NCBI GenBank assembly: GCA_020403425.1
Contig: JADBXR010000006.1
Location: 62,001-126,000, forward strand
Direction: 5' to 3'
DNA: 64,000 nt
Source of the DNA: Chitinophagaceae bacterium
GTDB lineage: Bacteria > Bacteroidota > Bacteroidia > Chitinophagales > Chitinophagaceae
This document shows, piece after piece, positions 36,400 through 46,112 of this stretch. Each line of letters opens with the position of its first letter. Within the stretch, counting starts at the first letter, position 1. Under the pieces are notes generated by a model. The model did not search any database. It saw only the letters and a program-made list of their open reading frames with translations, and was not told where the DNA came from. A program made the translations under genes and the position numbers.

Positions 36400-37062
36400 C
36401 TATCGAGTTTTCATCAACAGCATCTTTTTTATCAGCTTTTTCAGTTTCACTTTATAATCCGAATAAATCAAATAAAAGCGATTGATCCCCTGGTTCTGCC
36501 AGTCATTTACCAGAACTTCCTCGCCAGTTTTAATGAAAAAAGCTGTTTTACCTATTACGGCATCCAACTTCCAGTTCTTTTCCTTTTTCAGAAATCGAAA
36601 CAGGTTTCTGACTGAAGGCAGCTGAATATCATCAACTACCATATAACCACCTATTTTCAATTTCTTCTCTGTAAAATGATAATCGATCTCTGCATAGGGG
36701 TAACGATGTGCCCCATCAATAAATACAAAATCAAGCAAAGGGATGGTTTTGATCAATTCAGGTAATACATCTGCTGAACTATCTGCAATAAATGTAAAAT
36801 CAGTTTTGATAGTATTGGTTTCACAATATTGCCTGATCCTCATCTCTTCGCCCGGATCAGGAGCGATAGAGATATGTTTACATCCAGCCATCAGGAAAGC
36901 AAAAGTTGATTTTCCGGAACCGGTTTCAAGTGTCACAAATCCTGGTCTCAATTTCCCGAGTATATATATAACTACTTTATCAGATACTCCAAAATTTGCC
37001 GGGCTCCCATCCTCCCACACATGAAAACTCGGATTGTCTTTTAATAATTTCTGTATTTCCAT
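36400..37062 (-). CDS. Class I SAM-dependent methyltransferase of the polysaccharide locus
   Basis: This 220-residue protein has a methyltransferase core: motif I is VTLETGSGKSTFAFLMAG near residue 41, the acidic loop is in ISIAPDPGEEMRI, and LDFVFIDGAHRYPYAEIDYHF and GGYMVVDDIQLPSV follow. GSGKST looks like a P-loop but stands at the SAM-binding turn, and the rest of the fold is that of Methyltransf_24. The substrate is presumably a sugar or a lipid-linked glycan. It sits alone on the minus strand between the GT26 and polymerase genes. Confidence 0.82.
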   Translation of the reverse strand: MEIQKLLKDNPSFHVWEDGSPANFGVSDKVVIYILGKLRPGFVTLETGSGKSTFAFLMAGCKHISIAPDPGEEMRIRQYCETNTIKTDFTFIADSSADVLPELIKTIPLLDFVFIDGAHRYPYAEIDYHFTEKKLKIGGYMVVDDIQLPSVRNLFRFLKKEKNWKLDAVIGKTAFFIKTGEEVLVNDWQNQGINRFYLIYSDYKVKLKKLIKKMLLMKTR

Positions 37063-37157
37063 TTTTATCTTTTACACTTTACGTGAGCCTTCGATACTTA
37101 GATATTTGTTTGATCTATGACGAATACAATAATACGAGTTTTATATAATCGGCTTTT

Positions 37158-38408
37158 TTAAACTGAATGAAAGGCCTCTTCTGCATACACAAGTCCTGTA
37201 AATATCCAAAATGGCATAGCCCCCATCGGACCTTCTAAAAAAACATCAAAAGATGCATTAATAAGAAAAGCACAACCGATAACCAACATCATTAGTATCT
37301 CTGGACTGATTTCCTTTTTCCTGATTTCCCTCAGGTGAAGATATATCCAACATAACCACAAAAAAAATAGGGGCACTCCAAACCGTGCCAGTATGGTCAT
37401 GTGGAAACTATGCGGAGAACGCAAATTTCCTTCAGAAGGATCATAGACAATATCGTCTGTTGCGGCGAGACTCATCCCCAAGCCCCTGCCATATAAAAAA
37501 TAATCCCCTAAAAAAGTGTACTCAACAATCCTGGCCCACCATACCAGTCGCCAGGCTTTATTATCGCTCAGTGTACTCCCATCATCCTCTGAAGAAAAAA
37601 TGCTCACGGCATTTCTTTTCAATTGTTCAATACTTAATGTCCTTCCTTGGAAATTTTCTTCAAGATTCGTTGACAAAAACAAAGGAATTGCCAACAAAAC
37701 CAGCAGGGGTACAAATTTCAACCACTTTATCATTTGATCCTTCAACTGCCGGTTTCTACTATAAATAAAAAAAAGGAACATCGGAATAATAAACGAAATC
37801 ATGCCCGAACGGCTGTAAGACGACACTATCAGAAAAAGATATACAATCAGGATCCATTGTAAAACAAAAAAACGTCCACGCAATACTATGTTTCCATTCA
37901 GCAATAAAATACTCGCTATAAAGAGGTGGACCCCCATATCGCCAAACTTGTATAAAAAAAGCCGTTGGCCCTGGAACAAAGTCAGATCACGGAAATACGG
38001 AACATACGACGATAATAAAAAGAAACAGCACATTAGAAAAGGATACCACTTGTAAATGCCAAAAAGTCTTTTTTTCAAATAGGGCAACTCGTCCTTAAAA
38101 AAATACACAATAAAAGCAAATACGATATAGTTGAAGATAACAGAGTCGCGAATAACATCCCCTATCGAATATCCTCCCAAAAAGCCCCTAAAAATATATA
38201 CCACCGACATCAGGACAAAAAAAACCAATAGGGCCATTCGTTTATCCCATGCGAATTCATACGATCGTATGTTCCATAATATCAATATCAGTCCAGCAAC
38301 AATAACGACTTCACTTAAATAACTATACGCAATACCTTTGTTAAAAAGTACATAGAGTAAGTAGACCAATACAAAAAAATTAAAATACAATCGCTTGATC
38401 GCTGCCAT
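37158..38408 (-). CDS. O-antigen/capsule polymerase-like membrane protein (Wzy/ligase family)
   Basis: From the ATG at 38406-38408 (a longer frame opens at 38495) this encodes about 416 residues with about eleven membrane segments. It has the large loop typical of the O-antigen ligase/polymerase family (about residues 240-330) with the motif SPHSFHMTILARFG, similar to the HNxxL/PHN region of Wzy_C proteins. It would join repeat units at the periplasmic side. Sequence identity in this group is very low, so ligase and polymerase cannot be told apart. A strongly A+T-rich composition suggests acquisition. Confidence 0.82.
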   Translation of the reverse strand: MAAIKRLYFNFFVLVYLLYVLFNKGIAYSYLSEVVIVAGLILILWNIRSYEFAWDKRMALLVFFVLMSVVYIFRGFLGGYSIGDVIRDSVIFNYIVFAFIVYFFKDELPYLKKRLFGIYKWYPFLMCCFFLLSSYVPYFRDLTLFQGQRLFLYKFGDMGVHLFIASILLLNGNIVLRGRFFVLQWILIVYLFLIVSSYSRSGMISFIIPMFLFFIYSRNRQLKDQMIKWLKFVPLLVLLAIPLFLSTNLEENFQGRTLSIEQLKRNAVSIFSSEDDGSTLSDNKAWRLVWWARIVEYTFLGDYFLYGRGLGMSLAATDDIVYDPSEGNLRSPHSFHMTILARFGVPLFFLWLCWIYLHLREIRKKEISPEILMMLVIGCAFLINASFDVFLEGPMGAMPFWIFTGLVYAEEAFHSV

Positions 38409-38483
38409 TATCCTTGTTTGCTTACATTTCGTAAAGGTAATCTGAACCGCCTCAAATAAAACAAATTTTATATCATTAAAAAC

Positions 38484-38491
38484 TATATTTG
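38484..38491 (+). promoter_or_regulatory. Candidate -7 box (TATATTTG) for glf
   Basis: TATATTTG matches the Bacteroidota -7 consensus and ends 56 bases before the glf ATG. It lies between the divergent polymerase and glf genes. A clear -33 TTTG element is missing, so confidence is moderate. Confidence 0.4.
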
Positions 38492-38547
38492 CCAACAGAC
38501 ATGCGCCACTAAGCCACCTGACATTACCTTAGGATAAATCAGATAAC

Positions 38548-39651
38548 ATGACCCGTACTTCCTTTGACTATTTGATTGTAGGAGCTGGTTTTTTTGGCAG
38601 TATATGTGCCAATGAACTCAAAAAAAGAGGAAAGCGAGTTTGTGTAATTGATTCCAGAAACCATATTGGTGGAAATTGTTATACAGAAAAAAGAGATGGG
38701 ATACAAGTGCACATATATGGCCCCCATATCTTTCATACTTCTAATGAACGGATCTGGAAATGGATCAACCAACTAGTATCTTTTAATAATTTCACCCTCA
38801 GGCCTGTAGCAAATTATAAAGGTAGCATCTATTCCCTACCGTTTAATATGTGGACCTTTTCCAAACTTTGGGACATCAGTCTTCCGGAAGAAGCAAAAGC
38901 CATCATCGAATCACAGGGGTCCGCTGTACCGAACGAACCTCAGAACCTCGAGGAACAAGCCATCAAACTGGTAGGCACAGACATTTATCATAAGCTGATA
39001 AAAGGGTATACGCAAAAACAATGGGGAAAAGAACCAGCATCCCTCCCCGCCAGTATCATTAAACGTCTGCCGGTAAGATTTACTTACGACAATAATTATT
39101 TCAACGACAAATACCAGGGCATCCCCATTGGCGGATATACCCAAATCTTTGAAAAGCTTTTAGAAGGCATCGAAGTCCGCTTAAATACCGATTTCTTTAC
39201 CGACACTCTCCCTGGCTACGACAACCTAATCTATACCGGCCCTATTGATCGTTACTATGGATACAAATATGGAGAACTAGAATATAAGACTACGCAGTTT
39301 GATCACCGGCTAATCAAATCTACCTCTAATTACCAGGGAGTAGCCATGATGAATTTCACGGATATTGAAGTACCCTATACTAGGATCATTGAGCACAAAC
39401 ATTTCGAAAATACGCCATCAGACCACACCTGGATCAGTTATGAATATCCCTCCCAATACCAAGCTATGAAAACAGAACCCTTTTATCCGGTTAACGACAC
39501 TTATAATAATGAAATGTATGCAAAATATAAGTCACTTGCCGAGAAAGAAAACAAAGTTTTTTTTGGGGGAAGGCTGGCTGAATATAAATATTATGACATG
39601 CACCAAGTAATTGAATCTGCCCTTGATTTTATAAGCAATCACAAATTATGA
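38548..39651 (+). CDS. glf: UDP-galactopyranose mutase Glf
   Basis: This 367-residue flavoenzyme converts UDP-galactopyranose to UDP-galactofuranose. The FAD-binding N-terminus YLIVGAGFFGSICANELKKRG is followed by GGNCYTEKRDGIQVHIYGPHIFHTSN and the conserved YTQKQWGKEPASLPASIIKRLPVRFTYDNNYF, positions near residues 145-175. The end RLAEYKYYDMHQVIESAL is also typical. So the polysaccharide probably contains galactofuranose. Its TGA overlaps the ATG of the next gene (ATGA). Confidence 0.97.
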   Translation: MTRTSFDYLIVGAGFFGSICANELKKRGKRVCVIDSRNHIGGNCYTEKRDGIQVHIYGPHIFHTSNERIWKWINQLVSFNNFTLRPVANYKGSIYSLPFNMWTFSKLWDISLPEEAKAIIESQGSAVPNEPQNLEEQAIKLVGTDIYHKLIKGYTQKQWGKEPASLPASIIKRLPVRFTYDNNYFNDKYQGIPIGGYTQIFEKLLEGIEVRLNTDFFTDTLPGYDNLIYTGPIDRYYGYKYGELEYKTTQFDHRLIKSTSNYQGVAMMNFTDIEVPYTRIIEHKHFENTPSDHTWISYEYPSQYQAMKTEPFYPVNDTYNNEMYAKYKSLAEKENKVFFGGRLAEYKYYDMHQVIESALDFISNHKL

Positions 39652-40337
39652 AATACCTAATTATCAGCGCTGTTGGTGATGATTCGTTACACAGTGAATG
39701 GATTGCCGGGAATCCAGAATTTGATCTTTGCTTAATTTATTATGGCAATAACGAAACAATAGCGACAAGCTATTCCAAACAATCAACCTTTTTTCACCAT
39801 GCTCAGGGTATGAAATATCGTCTTATCCATGAATGGGTAAAGAATAATTTTGATCTTGTTCAAACCTATACTTATATCTGGCTACCTGACAATGATGTAT
39901 CCATTGCTACAGACCATATCAACAAGCTTTTTAAAACAGCTGAAGAATACAACCTGATGTTAAGCCAGCCGGCCATGACAGGTTACATCTCTCACAGAGT
40001 AACCCAACCCCAACCTGGATCATTTTTGCGGTATACCAATTTCGTAGAAGTACTGGCTCCGCTTATGCATATCAATACTTTATTGAAACTAACCGATACG
40101 TTCCTGATTAATTATTCCGGATGGGGATACGACTATCTCTGGCCTCTTATTTTAGGTTATCCGGAGAATAAAATCGCTATCATAGATGCAATCATCATGT
40201 GCCATACCAAACCTATTGGTACTGACTATTCCAGATTTCCTAAACATCCCAAAAAAGAAATGAAGGAAATCATTAAACAACATAAAAAAGATATTCAGAA
40301 AAAGATTGTTGTGTATGCGTGTATTCCAATAGCCTGA
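39648..40337 (+). CDS. DUF707-like putative glycosyltransferase
   Basis: This 229-residue protein starts KYLIISAVGDDSLHSEWI and includes FDLCLIYYGNN, KYRLIHEWVKNNFDLV, YIWLPDNDVSIATDHIN and FLINYSGWGYDYLWPLILG. The layout, with the DND segment as a likely metal-binding motif and a late GWGxD motif, resembles DUF707 and other GT-A-like proteins in capsule loci. It is translationally coupled to glf, so a galactofuranosyl transfer role is a fair guess but is only inference. Confidence 0.72.
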   Translation: MKYLIISAVGDDSLHSEWIAGNPEFDLCLIYYGNNETIATSYSKQSTFFHHAQGMKYRLIHEWVKNNFDLVQTYTYIWLPDNDVSIATDHINKLFKTAEEYNLMLSQPAMTGYISHRVTQPQPGSFLRYTNFVEVLAPLMHINTLLKLTDTFLINYSGWGYDYLWPLILGYPENKIAIIDAIIMCHTKPIGTDYSRFPKHPKKEMKEIIKQHKKDIQKKIVVYACIPIA

Positions 40338-40451
40338 ATATCCCTTCAAGTAGTAGCAACGATAACCCGAAAAGTGTTTTCAGTCCTGATGGCTAACAAA
40401 TAAGCACCATCCTTACTTATTAAGTGTATGGTTCCCCTTTCTGGGTCTTTA

Positions 40452-41720
40452 CTAAGTAGCTTTTCGCTTCAAATGAGCCATCAAAAAAGCGGGATTGTAT
40501 ATAAAATTAGTACTTAGAAGAGCAATAATGGAGCCAATCGCCATCCCAACTGGCCCAAATTTCTGTAATAAAAAGTATCCTATAAACAAAGCCATCAAAC
40601 CCTGACCTATCGACAACAAAGTTTGCACCTTGTTTAGCCGAAAGGCATGTAAAAAAACAGAAGAAACATTATCAAGTATAATCAAAACAGTAAAGCCTGA
40701 ACATACATAGTATAATGTCATAATATCCTCACCATATTGGCCACTCCACCATTGAAAGATATATTTACCACCAGTAAACAAAAAAAGCAGGATCAGTATT
40801 GACAATACGACAATCCTGAGCAGAGCAGCAAAATAGAGCTTTCGCAGGTTATTCCACTCCCCTTTCGCTTCCAGTGTTGCCAGGGAAGGGAAAAGAATTG
40901 TCGTAAAATTAGTACTCCCCATTCTTATGACATCTAAAAAACGATTCACCAAAATATATTTGGCTACATCTGCTTTATTTATCAGTCCATTCAGCATGAT
41001 GATCTGCGAGTTGAATACCAGTACTACACTAATGGCATTTAAAAAATACCAGAAACTATACCTCATATGTCCCGTCAATATCCCAATATGAAAACGGTCC
41101 CAGGAAATCTGATAATCCATTTCTTTTCTTGAAAAACTGAAAAGAACCAGAATATATAGAAAATTAACCGCTCCGCTGACGAGCAATAATAAACCAGCCG
41201 TACCCCATCGGCTACACCAAAGTAAAAGAAATAATTCTATTACAGTTTTGCCTATACGAATAATCTTGCCTACAAAAATCTTGTTGGTTGTCTGTAAGAT
41301 AACATCGAACAACATGGCAATGATGTTTTGTACCATCAGCAATGCTGTCAATAACGCATGATACAAAAAAGAGTGACCCGTTTCTATAATCCCCATATAA
41401 TGGAGTATCAGAAAGACAGGAAAAGCTAAAAAAAACAAAAGTAAATAAACAAAAAAAACAGAGCTTACTAAATCTGAGGCCTTATCCTGCTCATGTATTA
41501 GCCTGCGCAACAGGCCCATGTTTAGCCCCATATCAAATGCAGCAGCAAAGAGAACCATATTCAACAAAACCCCATAATTACTAAATTCTGCCACACTAAA
41601 ATTTTTCTGCAGCACAGGTGTGAGTATAATAATTAAGCCTGCGCTGCAAGCCTGGGAAAGAAACGTAGCTATCAGGTTCGCCCAATACTGCCTTGAACTA
41701 GTTATTTTACCAAATTTCAT
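40452..41720 (-). CDS. Oligosaccharide flippase, Wzx/MOP family
   Basis: This 422-residue protein has about 12 to 14 membrane segments and the polysaccharide-synthase (MATE/MOP) pattern at the N-terminus: ANLIATFLSQACSAGLIIIL, then VLQKNFSVAEFSNYGVLLN. Later helices such as VLRIVVLSILILLFLFTG and DNVSSVFLHAFRLNKVQTLLSIGQ match the fold. It would flip lipid-linked repeat units to the periplasm. It overlaps the upstream methyltransferase by 4 bases. It is the only flippase found here. Confidence 0.9.
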   Translation of the reverse strand: MKFGKITSSRQYWANLIATFLSQACSAGLIIILTPVLQKNFSVAEFSNYGVLLNMVLFAAAFDMGLNMGLLRRLIHEQDKASDLVSSVFFVYLLLFFLAFPVFLILHYMGIIETGHSFLYHALLTALLMVQNIIAMLFDVILQTTNKIFVGKIIRIGKTVIELFLLLWCSRWGTAGLLLLVSGAVNFLYILVLFSFSRKEMDYQISWDRFHIGILTGHMRYSFWYFLNAISVVLVFNSQIIMLNGLINKADVAKYILVNRFLDVIRMGSTNFTTILFPSLATLEAKGEWNNLRKLYFAALLRIVVLSILILLFLFTGGKYIFQWWSGQYGEDIMTLYYVCSGFTVLIILDNVSSVFLHAFRLNKVQTLLSIGQGLMALFIGYFLLQKFGPVGMAIGSIIALLSTNFIYNPAFLMAHLKRKAT

Positions 41721-42646
41721 GTGAGTTTTTGCGCTACAATACGTAATTCATTACCTTCTCTCTTTGCCGACCTGATCGCTGACACAAGATAAGAAAGTGG
41801 TGTAAACAGTAGGCGTAAGATCTGATTAACCCGAAAAAACAGATTACCCAACATAGTCGGCTGATACGTGCGTATCGGATTTCTTGATCTGTTTCTATAA
41901 AAAAACAAGCTGATCAAAACGTCGTATAAATTCTGATCCCAGGTATCAGTAGTACTGATTGCACAAATCGTAAATCCATGATCCTTCAGTAATTGCGCAA
42001 GATTGCTGCTATTATATTGATTAATATGTACATAAGGCTGTTGTAGCCATCCCCATTTCTGCTGCAACCATTTAAAAGCATAACTATTGGTATTGGGGAC
42101 CGCCACAATAAGCGTTCCCCCAGTGTTCAGTCGTTTGTAAAGATCGGTTAGTATCGTCTCTTGTTCACGCATATGCTCAAGCACATGCCATGCTGTGATT
42201 ACATCAAACGCTGTTTCTTCATATTCATCCAGCCTGTTTTTATTGGTAATGAATATATTACCTCCCTGGCTAATCTTTTCAGCACCGATATCAAAGCCAA
42301 AACTGGCAAAACCTCTCCTGGCTATTTCTTTCACAAAAAGGCCATGTCCACAACCAAAATCCAGTACTCGTTTAGCACCGTTCAAATATTTCCTGATTTT
42401 CCAAAACCGGTGCCAGGCTTGTATTTTTTTGTAGAAGATATTTTTAGCAAACCAATCGTAGGCATATTGCTCCTCGTAATATTTCAAGATAGCTTTTTCA
42501 GGCGGAATCGGGAAGGACTGAATAAACCCACAATGTTGACAATAGCAATAATCATAATGCTCACCCTCCAGTATCCATTCAGCTGATTCAATGGTATCTT
42601 TAAAAAGTAACGATCTTTCTGGCGAATTACATACCGGGCAATACAT
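41717..42646 (-). CDS. Class I SAM methyltransferase with N-terminal zinc ribbon
   Basis: This 309-residue protein opens with a four-Cys zinc-binding module (MYCPVCNSPE at residues 3 and 6, YCYCQHCGF near 33-40). The methyltransferase core follows: VLDFGCGHGLFVKEIARRG near residue 92 is motif I, and FDVITAWHVLEHMREQETIL near 150 is the Methyltransf_11/23 block. The same two-part design is found in sugar C- and O-methyltransferases, often acting on keto-sugars or on glycan ends. It overlaps the flippase gene by 4 bases. Confidence 0.87.
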   Translation of the reverse strand: MYCPVCNSPERSLLFKDTIESAEWILEGEHYDYCYCQHCGFIQSFPIPPEKAILKYYEEQYAYDWFAKNIFYKKIQAWHRFWKIRKYLNGAKRVLDFGCGHGLFVKEIARRGFASFGFDIGAEKISQGGNIFITNKNRLDEYEETAFDVITAWHVLEHMREQETILTDLYKRLNTGGTLIVAVPNTNSYAFKWLQQKWGWLQQPYVHINQYNSSNLAQLLKDHGFTICAISTTDTWDQNLYDVLISLFFYRNRSRNPIRTYQPTMLGNLFFRVNQILRLLFTPLSYLVSAIRSAKREGNELRIVAQKLT

Positions 42647-42700
42647 ATCTTATCATATTAAACGACTTACCAATAACAGCCTCTCTCCTATAAGATAGAC

Positions 42701-43423
42701 CTATTTAAAAAAACAAACCAGGCTATTCTTACAATCAAGAATCAGCCAATAAAAAAACTCTTTTATCCCACTTCTTTTTTTCTGAATATAACTTTTATTT
42801 CTTGTCGTAGTGCCCACCAATTCGGGCTGCACACCACCTATTCGAAGATCACCAGGCCGAACAAATCGCTTAAACTGGTCTACAGGATATCCCAGTTTTC
42901 CTGTTTGCTTCAATAAATACGCAGCTGCTTTCCTGTTTAGAGAATACCCGTAGGTACAATAAACCGTTTTGATAAAAGGAATTCCATAGTCTACATTTTT
43001 CGATAAGTGTTTCCGGGTACTACGAAACAATTTCATATGCCCCTCCCAGGCACCCCAGAAAAAAAGATCAAAGTCAGATGCCACTTTTTCAAATGAGTTT
43101 TGTAAAAGCGTTTGCTCCCTGATATGGCTATCAGATTCCAAAACTAAAAACATACGATCATCCGTAACTGCAGACTGAACAATTTTTTGCCATATACGTC
43201 TATGACTCAACAGGCAACCCAGTTCACCTTTGTTTAGCCGGTGGCCCGTTCGTGAATACGACAGATCAAGAAGCCTGTTCATAAAAGGAACTTTCGTATA
43301 AGCTGGATAAACAGCTTCTTCATATCGAATCAATGGAAGTTGTTTCTGCAGTTCCCTGACATTTCTTATTCTGTCTCGTTCATGCACCGAACCAATAATA
43401 AAACCATGAATTACATCACACAT
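42701..43423 (-). CDS. Glycosyltransferase family 25 (LPS/LOS-type)
   Basis: This 240-residue protein has the GT25 layout: FIIGSVHERDRIRNVRELQKQL, LDLSYSRTGHRLNKGELGCLLSHRRIWQKI, then FLVLESDSHI (the ExD-type metal site), FLFFWGAWEG-like DLFFWGAWEGH, and TVYCTYGYSLNRKAAAYLL. GT25 enzymes commonly add galactose or a related sugar. The gene overlaps the preceding GT9-like gene by 8 bases. Confidence 0.87.
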   Translation of the reverse strand: MCDVIHGFIIGSVHERDRIRNVRELQKQLPLIRYEEAVYPAYTKVPFMNRLLDLSYSRTGHRLNKGELGCLLSHRRIWQKIVQSAVTDDRMFLVLESDSHIREQTLLQNSFEKVASDFDLFFWGAWEGHMKLFRSTRKHLSKNVDYGIPFIKTVYCTYGYSLNRKAAAYLLKQTGKLGYPVDQFKRFVRPGDLRIGGVQPELVGTTTRNKSYIQKKRSGIKEFFYWLILDCKNSLVCFFK

Positions 43424-44267
43424 CCCGCAAGAAAGATTTTCCAGATTTTACATCTTCAAATGTAAAATAAGTTTTGTGCCGCAGGGCAAAAGGAGTAAAA
43501 AAAGTGGGATTGACGGACTGGGGATATAGTATATAGTGTGGTTTACCTAAAAACTGGGCCAGGTGTACGGGCATACTGTCACTCCCTATGATGAGATCTG
43601 CGTTCCTGACCAGTGATACCAGTTGTTCGAAATCATGATATATAACAACATCTTGCCTACCAGGATCTGCTTCTTTTTTAAAACGTGCCACGGTAATCTC
43701 TGCCCCACCAGTTGTATAATTATCTTGTATCAGCTGAATAAGCTGGTCACTGATTATTCTTTTGGATTGTCGCGCATCTGGCACGATCAATATTTTTTTG
43801 GCTGTTTTTTTCGTTTCAAGGGGAATTTCTTCCAATTGTTGAAGGGATACGAAAAAAAAATCGGCATAAGCTTTATATACACTGCAACGCCTAACAACAG
43901 AATAGAAGGGGTAACCACAAAAAAGGCGAGGTAGGAATGCCCTTTTTTTTTGCTCTAAGTAGATCGGTCTATCCGGCACCAGCTTATGCAGCATTCTTCG
44001 TAGTGCCAGTAATTCGATACAAGTGTGGGGATGAAAGAGGAATTTATTCGTAAAACAACCCATCATCTGCCCCCGTATCTTAAAATCATAAAAAAAGATA
44101 TGAATGTTGTCGGGGAGCTCAGGAGCTATCGCTACATACAAAGGCTCCAGGTGTTTTGACGCAATTAGGGTAGTCGGCGAGGATGATCTGCTTTTGGAAG
44201 CCAAATGAAGAGCAATTAAAAAATCACCATAAGCTCTCAACAGCAAAACCGTTCTGGCATTCTTCAT
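43416..44267 (-). CDS. Glycosyltransferase family 9-like protein (heptosyltransferase fold)
   Basis: This 283-residue protein begins ARTVLLLRAYGDFLIALHLASK, similar to the nucleotide-sugar-binding N-terminus of GT9. Near residue 230 it has LIIGSDSMPVHLAQFLGKPHYILYPQSVNPTFFTP, the typical GT9 block (usually DSGPMHLA.ALG.P). The middle is divergent. The sugar and acceptor are unknown. It is followed by the GT25 gene with an 8-base overlap. Confidence 0.8.
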   Translation of the reverse strand: MKNARTVLLLRAYGDFLIALHLASKSRSSSPTTLIASKHLEPLYVAIAPELPDNIHIFFYDFKIRGQMMGCFTNKFLFHPHTCIELLALRRMLHKLVPDRPIYLEQKKRAFLPRLFCGYPFYSVVRRCSVYKAYADFFFVSLQQLEEIPLETKKTAKKILIVPDARQSKRIISDQLIQLIQDNYTTGGAEITVARFKKEADPGRQDVVIYHDFEQLVSLVRNADLIIGSDSMPVHLAQFLGKPHYILYPQSVNPTFFTPFALRHKTYFTFEDVKSGKSFLRDV

Positions 44268-44468
44268 AGGCTATTGTTGGGCTTCTTGCTATTCTTTGAT
44301 CAATGACGATACAAACATAATACAGCCTGTTGATTGGAAGTCAATCTAGTTCGCAAGATTCATACGCGTACCAGTTATCAACCTCAATAAAGATAATCCT
44401 ATCAATTGCCAGTAACTGCTCTTTACCAAACTCCCCTTTCTCCGAAAACTGTGAAATACTCGACACGA

Positions 44469-46112
44469 CTAATGTCTTTTCATCCTTCCCCAATCTATCA
44501 AATACTGTGCGGATAAACGAAGTTGAAAATTTCGCTTATCGGAAAGTGACGAGGGTTCGCCAAATCCGCCATCCAGCTTGAGCCAATAGTAATTGATCGA
44601 ACTCAGATAATCGATAGAACCAGCGAAAAGTATTTGTTTATACTGCCATTGTCCATATAAAGAGGCGGATATATCTACCCAGAAAGCATCGGTATTCCCT
44701 CCCCCAATAAAACCATTGAAATAATTATAATAATAGAAATCTGTATTACGCATCACCCTTTGTAACTGAAAACCGACCTGGTTCTGACCGGACACCCAGG
44801 CAATATTCAGGGTCTGACTGTTACTGCCAGGGCCAATGGAAGCGCCCATTACCTGTCCTCTATTGGTATATCCATGCCGTATTTTTGCACTCGTGTACCA
44901 ACTATAAGAATTGGGATTAGGAGGGCCCCAGATATTGTTCCTGTCGAATATGAGTCCGGCTTTAGGAAGTCCCAGGTGTGATATTTCAGCAGCTATACTC
45001 ACAAAACTTCCTTTTTTCCTGGTAGCTACCAGTTTTCTAAATCCTATCGTATACCCATAGGGTACTGAATCCTTAAACATGTCGAATGGACCCATCAACT
45101 TGTCAGACCGGCCATATTCTGCATAAATCTCAGCCCGGTCTTTGGGCATGGAATAGCGGAAAAACAAGGACCCGAGGGATGAGGACTGTAACGTGGTATC
45201 AGCATACCGGTAAGATGCATATGCCATTCCTATTGACAGATTCTCGATCCCTTTTGGCATAAAAGAGAAAGCATATCCACTAATATTTCTTGTTTTACCA
45301 TCGATAGGTGGTTCGTAACACTGGGGACACCCTAACTGTGCAATCCGGTCATACTCCGGAGGTGTCACGCCAGAGCCATTTAATTTTCCAAAAATAAACT
45401 GGGCTTCGATCTTACCGATAGGTATAACAAAAGGTCTTGTGGTTTTGAGGGTAGCATGCAAAAAACCTGGCGCATTATTACTGGAGATCAAGGCATTATA
45501 GCGCGCTGGCCCCCACCAGATATTCTCCGTTGAAATGCCAGCCGACAATCCGGCTATTTGATAACGAATCGCTGATTGCCCAGGATAGATGGTGCTGATC
45601 TTTGTATCCCCGAACCGGGAAGGCATATCGATCCGGTTACCGAGCATGGCAAAATATTTACCCCAGTAATTATTCAGATTATTGTTAGGGGGAGGGAGTA
45701 AATCATTTTGAGCTGTATTGCTGGCATTTACCCATTCAGGTTGGATATTGATATATAGATTTTTTGTTTCAAACTGAACCCCAGCCGTAAACCGATGTTG
45801 GAGTCCTACGGCAGGCAAAAAACTTTCGTCATTATACCCGTATGGCAGGGCAGAATTATTCTGTATAGACATTCCGATCATGGAACGAATAAGAAAAGTG
45901 TCTTTCGACCCTTTACCAGTTCCTTGCATAAAAGATGGAGTATACGGCCCAATAGAAAAACTACTGCTGATAGTACTATCTCCAGCCAACTGCAACCTTC
46001 GATAGTAATCATTCAATTGGATTTTCTGCAATAAGCCCTGTTGCGCATGCAGCTTAGACATCGCAATGATGCACAGGCAGAAAAACCCTACAGATCTATA
46101 ATAGTTTACCAT
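44469..46112 (-). CDS. Capsule assembly Wzi family outer-membrane protein (2)
   Basis: This 547-residue protein has an N-terminal signal peptide (MVNYYRSVGFFCLCIIAMSKLHAQ), the motif LQLAGDST, and the family blocks GLQHRFTAGVQFETKNLYINIQPEWV and SAIRYQIAGLSAGISTENIWWGPARYNALISSNNAPGF. The last block is almost the same in the neighbouring Wzi 3. Numerous alternating aromatic strands indicate a barrel. The two are tandem paralogues, overlapping by 7 bases; they diverge in their loops, which suggests different glycan contacts or a hetero-complex. Confidence 0.87.
   Translation of the reverse strand: MVNYYRSVGFFCLCIIAMSKLHAQQGLLQKIQLNDYYRRLQLAGDSTISSSFSIGPYTPSFMQGTGKGSKDTFLIRSMIGMSIQNNSALPYGYNDESFLPAVGLQHRFTAGVQFETKNLYINIQPEWVNASNTAQNDLLPPPNNNLNNYWGKYFAMLGNRIDMPSRFGDTKISTIYPGQSAIRYQIAGLSAGISTENIWWGPARYNALISSNNAPGFLHATLKTTRPFVIPIGKIEAQFIFGKLNGSGVTPPEYDRIAQLGCPQCYEPPIDGKTRNISGYAFSFMPKGIENLSIGMAYASYRYADTTLQSSSLGSLFFRYSMPKDRAEIYAEYGRSDKLMGPFDMFKDSVPYGYTIGFRKLVATRKKGSFVSIAAEISHLGLPKAGLIFDRNNIWGPPNPNSYSWYTSAKIRHGYTNRGQVMGASIGPGSNSQTLNIAWVSGQNQVGFQLQRVMRNTDFYYYNYFNGFIGGGNTDAFWVDISASLYGQWQYKQILFAGSIDYLSSINYYWLKLDGGFGEPSSLSDKRNFQLRLSAQYLIDWGRMKRH

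Noticed and set aside
36940..36980. P-loop GSGKST in the protein at 36400-37062 as an ATPase
   Set aside because: The motif stands at the SAM-binding turn and the rest matches Methyltransf_24; there is no Walker B or other ATPase motif.
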